Below the pieces are notes generated by a model. The model ran no database searches. It was given only the letters and a program-made list of their open reading frames with translations, and had not been told where the DNA came from. From Mucor racemosus (Eukaryota; Mucoromycota; Mucoromycetes; Mucorales; Mucoraceae), in the NCBI GenBank assembly GCA_027405735.1, contig JAPEHQ010000011.1, forward strand, positions 1,550,001 to 1,614,000: a stretch of 64,000 bases of DNA, given 5' to 3'. Both the position numbers and the translations under genes were made by a program. Positions 61,032 to 64,000 of the stretch are shown in pieces. Each line of letters begins with the position of its first letter. Positions within the stretch are counted from its first letter, which is position 1.

Positions 61032-62419
61032 ATGACTACTCCTACCATCAACACTCCCACAACTGAGTTTGCTTCTGTTGACGAAACCCGTGATTTGGCC
61101 GCTTCTTTTGCTGCCTCCCTCGGTCAACAACAAAATCAACAACCACAACAACAACAACAACAACAACAACAGCAACCACAAGCACAACAACTACCACCAC
61201 AACAACATGGTGCTGTCACTCCTCTTGGCAATGAAGATGGTATCTCTGCTAGAGATTGGGCTTTGTTCCGTGATCCCGTTCTTCACAATGAACGTCTTGA
61301 AGCTATTCGTCAAAAGAAGGGCTTCATTATTGATATGGATGGTGTTATTTATCATGTAAGTATTTGACAATATGGTATCACAAAAAGCGGACAGTGCATT
61401 TATACATGTTACAGGGTTCCAATTTGTTGCCTGGTGCTAAAGAATTTGTTGATTTCTTGGAAAAGAACAACAAGAAGTATCTTTTCTTAACCAACAACTC
61501 TGCTCCCACTCCTCGTGAATTGCAACAAAAGTTGCAACGTCTTGGTATTGATGTTACCGAGGATCATTTCTTCACATCCGGTCAAGCCACCGCTTACTTT
61601 CTTCACTCTCAAATGCCCGAGGTAAGTTTAACATTTAAATTGCATAAAAAGGAAGAGACTTAAACCATATGTAAATTAGGGTGGAACTTGTTATGTCATT
61701 GGTGAACCTGGCCTTGCTTATGCTCTTTACGACAAGGGTTTCTTTATGAATGACCACAATCCTGATTATGTCGTTTTAGGTGAATCTGCTGTTTATAACT
61801 TTGAAAAGTTGACCAAGGCTGTTCAACTTGTTCAACAAGGTGCCAAGTTGATTTCCACCAATTTGGATGTTGAAACTCTTGATTCCAAGGGTCGTAAGAT
61901 TCCTGCTACTGGTGCTTTCACTGCTTGTGTTGAATTGGTCACCAAGACCAAGGCTTTCTTCTGTGGTAAGCCTTCCGCTTTGATTATGCGTTATGCTCAA
62001 CGTGTTCTCGGTTTGTCTCGTTTGGAAACTTGTATTATTGGTGATCGTATGGATACTGAGTAAGTGTTTTTATTATTATTATTATCATTATTATTGTTAT
62101 TATTATTTATTATTCAAAAACGGCATATCTAATTTGCCTTATGCAAAATTTAGTATTGTTGCTGGTATCTCATCTGAGATTGACCCCGTTCTTGTTCTTT
62201 CTGGTGTCACTGAAATGAGTGACCTTAACCTCTTTGCTTATCATCCTTTCGTCATTTTGGGTGGTGTTTATGAAATCCCTAATGATGATGACAAGAACAA
62301 GCTTACTGATAGTGATCTTGAAGAAGCCAGCAGACGCGTAAGTTATAATGAAACATACTAAAAGGTGTCGGCGATATTCATCAATATGATTTTCTTTTTT
62401 TTAGGCTTCTTACCTTTAA
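61032..62419 (+). CDS. HAD-IIA phosphatase (PHO13 / p-nitrophenylphosphatase / phosphoglycolate phosphatase type)
   Basis: Five exons: 61032-61355, 61415-61621, 61680-62059, 62154-62337, 62405-62419; 369 residues. The first ~60 residues contain a polyQ tract (about residues 32-55) encoded by CAA repeats, unlike the family core. Core motifs: GFIIDMDGVIYHG (motif I, nucleophile Asp and acid/base Asp), FLTNNSAPTP (motif II), the FFCGKPSALIM Lys, and IGDRMDTDI (motif IV), with a C2 cap between. PHO13/PGP enzymes dephosphorylate 2-phosphoglycolate and similar by-products of metabolism. The last exon adds only ASYL and the stop. Confidence 0.93.
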
Positions 62420-64000
62420 ATGATTCTTCCTCGGTTGAAAAATCTTATTGTATAGAAACACACATTCATTAAAAATCAAGTTTTGCATATATATCTTTTT
62501 TTTTTAAAATAAAAAAAAAATAAAATAAAATAAAATAATTCTACCATCAAATTTCTGAGGTCCTCCCAGAAATGCTACCAATTGATCCATTTTTGTTGCA
62601 TTTTTGAGCTACATAAAATGCATGCATCAACTTGATATCTTACATAATACTTATTACTCCCAAATCATTACTGTAAATGCTAAAATTTTAACACTACGAG
62701 GTTCTTTTAAGCGCTCCAAAGCATACCATTCAGCAAATCTGGTTTAAAGCATTTTTTCCTTTTCCATTACTTCTACCTTGATTTTTGCCTTACAACACCT
62801 CGTCCAAAATCTTAATTTTTCAGTCGAAAAACGCGGTTTTTTACCAAGTTAATATTCTAGAAGATATAACTGAAATAATGCTATCTCTTTAATGACATTG
62901 TCTATTTTGAGCTTGCAAGCCAGCTTTTTTTTTTATATATATTTCTTGGAAAAACTGAAATCCCACTTTATTAAGGATATCTAAATATTTTGCTGGAAAC
63001 TTATACAAAAAATATTACTAAAATATAAAACATTTAAATCATATTATTGATCCAACTAAAACATTTTATAGCCTCACTATACAGTTTTTGCTGGAAAATC
63101 CCTTGAAAATTTAATTTTTTGGCACGAGATTCATACCTGGAGTTAAGAATTTTACAAAAAACATATACGAATATGCAAATAAAAAACATATACGTGGTTT
63201 ACAAATAATTTTCAACATATTATAACCCAGAAATGTACTATACACTGTTTGCTAAATATCTAGTAAAAATTCCTTGAAGTGTAAAAGATGCCCAAAATAT
63301 GAATAAACGCCAAAAAATCCTCTATAAAGTGTATATAATTAATCAATAATATTTATATCCTGTATATAAATAAACATACGGCTCAATATAGTATATATAC
63401 CGGTAATAGGATACATTTTTGCCTTTGCTTTCAGTAATAGTTTAGAAATCGTTCAAGAAAGAATAGCCAGTAGTTTTGAAATATTGTTTTATCAACAACT
63501 CCATCAGAAATTGAAATTTAAAAAGTATCCAATAGATAACAACACTGTCTACTGTTTGTTTTATTATAAACTGCAGACCATCTAATAAAGCAACTCATGT
63601 AAGAAACAAATGTTTACGGTTCTTTGATATTTTTTCGGATATCTATTTGCTTTACAGTTATTTAAATCAGTATTTGAAACCTTTTTTTTTTTTTTTTGCA
63701 AAAATGACCGTAAAACAAATTGCACTTCAACCTTAATTATGCATAAATAGGATGTTTTCTTATTAATTTCTGTAGTCGTCATTGTCATATATGCTGATTT
63801 TCGGTGATTTAGCGCTATTTCTAATTTTGAAATAGTCCGCTGAGCCATAAAACCTACTAAGAAAAAGTGGGCGTTTGATTCCTACGATATAGCCAGCAAA
63901 TCAATAGAATTCTAAAATTATATCATGGATACTGTTACAGCTGTAGTATATATTTTGAAAATTGCAGCCCATTTGGATCAGTATTCATTGATTTCAGGCA
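62420..64000. other. Gene-free end of window
   Basis: AT-rich DNA with homopolymer runs (about 62500-62540, 63680-63696). No gene, RNA or shared repeat recognised. Confidence 0.5.

Overview
This window is nuclear DNA from an AT-rich filamentous fungus. Genes are interrupted by many short (about 40-90 bp) GT-AG introns. The protein set includes a paxillin-like LIM protein, an m-AAA protease, PABP, an NDUFA4-type subunit, an LtrA-like membrane protein and a GH9 cellulase. The repeats include a Crypton tyrosine-recombinase element. Together these suggest an early-diverging lineage, most likely Mucoromycota. I cannot name a species from sequence alone.

Layout. 1-12.96 kb is a gene cluster: a LIM-domain protein (minus, cut by the window edge) diverging from a membrane-anchored GH9 glucanase, one ~1.9 kb dispersed repeat (family A), an SDR oxidoreductase diverging from an m-AAA protease, and a TMEM256/DUF423 protein. 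13.19-19.01 kb holds two head-to-tail, apparently identical 2,906-bp Crypton elements, each with an intact three-exon tyrosine-recombinase/GCR1_C gene, bounded by three copies of a 10-bp core. 19.0-24.5 kb is a nest of repeats: a diverged family A copy holding a 485-bp MITE and a 3,590-bp CACTA-like element, which itself carries an LTR and a captured dynein intermediate chain fragment. 25.6-31.6 kb has an orphan S/T-rich ORF, an ICT1/mL62-like gene, PAB1 and an OYE-family oxidoreductase. 33.0-35.0 kb is family A again. 35.25-37.94 kb carries AUH-like and CLYBL-like genes in tandem. 40 kb has an NDUFA4-type gene. 41.1-54.9 kb is gene-poor and built from family A, LTR, hAT-MITE, SINE-like and two further CACTA-like copies. 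56.7-62.4 kb has an LtrA-like gene and a HAD-IIA phosphatase.

Functional links. Several genes are mitochondrial (m-AAA protease, ICT1-like release factor, AUH-like hydratase, CLYBL-like lyase, NDUFA4-type subunit). The AUH/CLYBL pair could carry out the last two steps of itaconate breakdown (itaconyl-CoA to citramalyl-CoA to acetyl-CoA plus pyruvate); this is inferred from family knowledge and 116-bp proximity.

The most unusual structures are the tandem Crypton and the gene-capturing CACTA-like family. Several repeat copies serve as empty sites for insertions in others, so target-site duplications can be read directly: AAC for CACTA, CCCTCATC for hAT, AAA and AGA for the 485-bp MITE, TATTA for a solo LTR. 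All splice sites were assigned by eye and checked for phase; no database search was possible.
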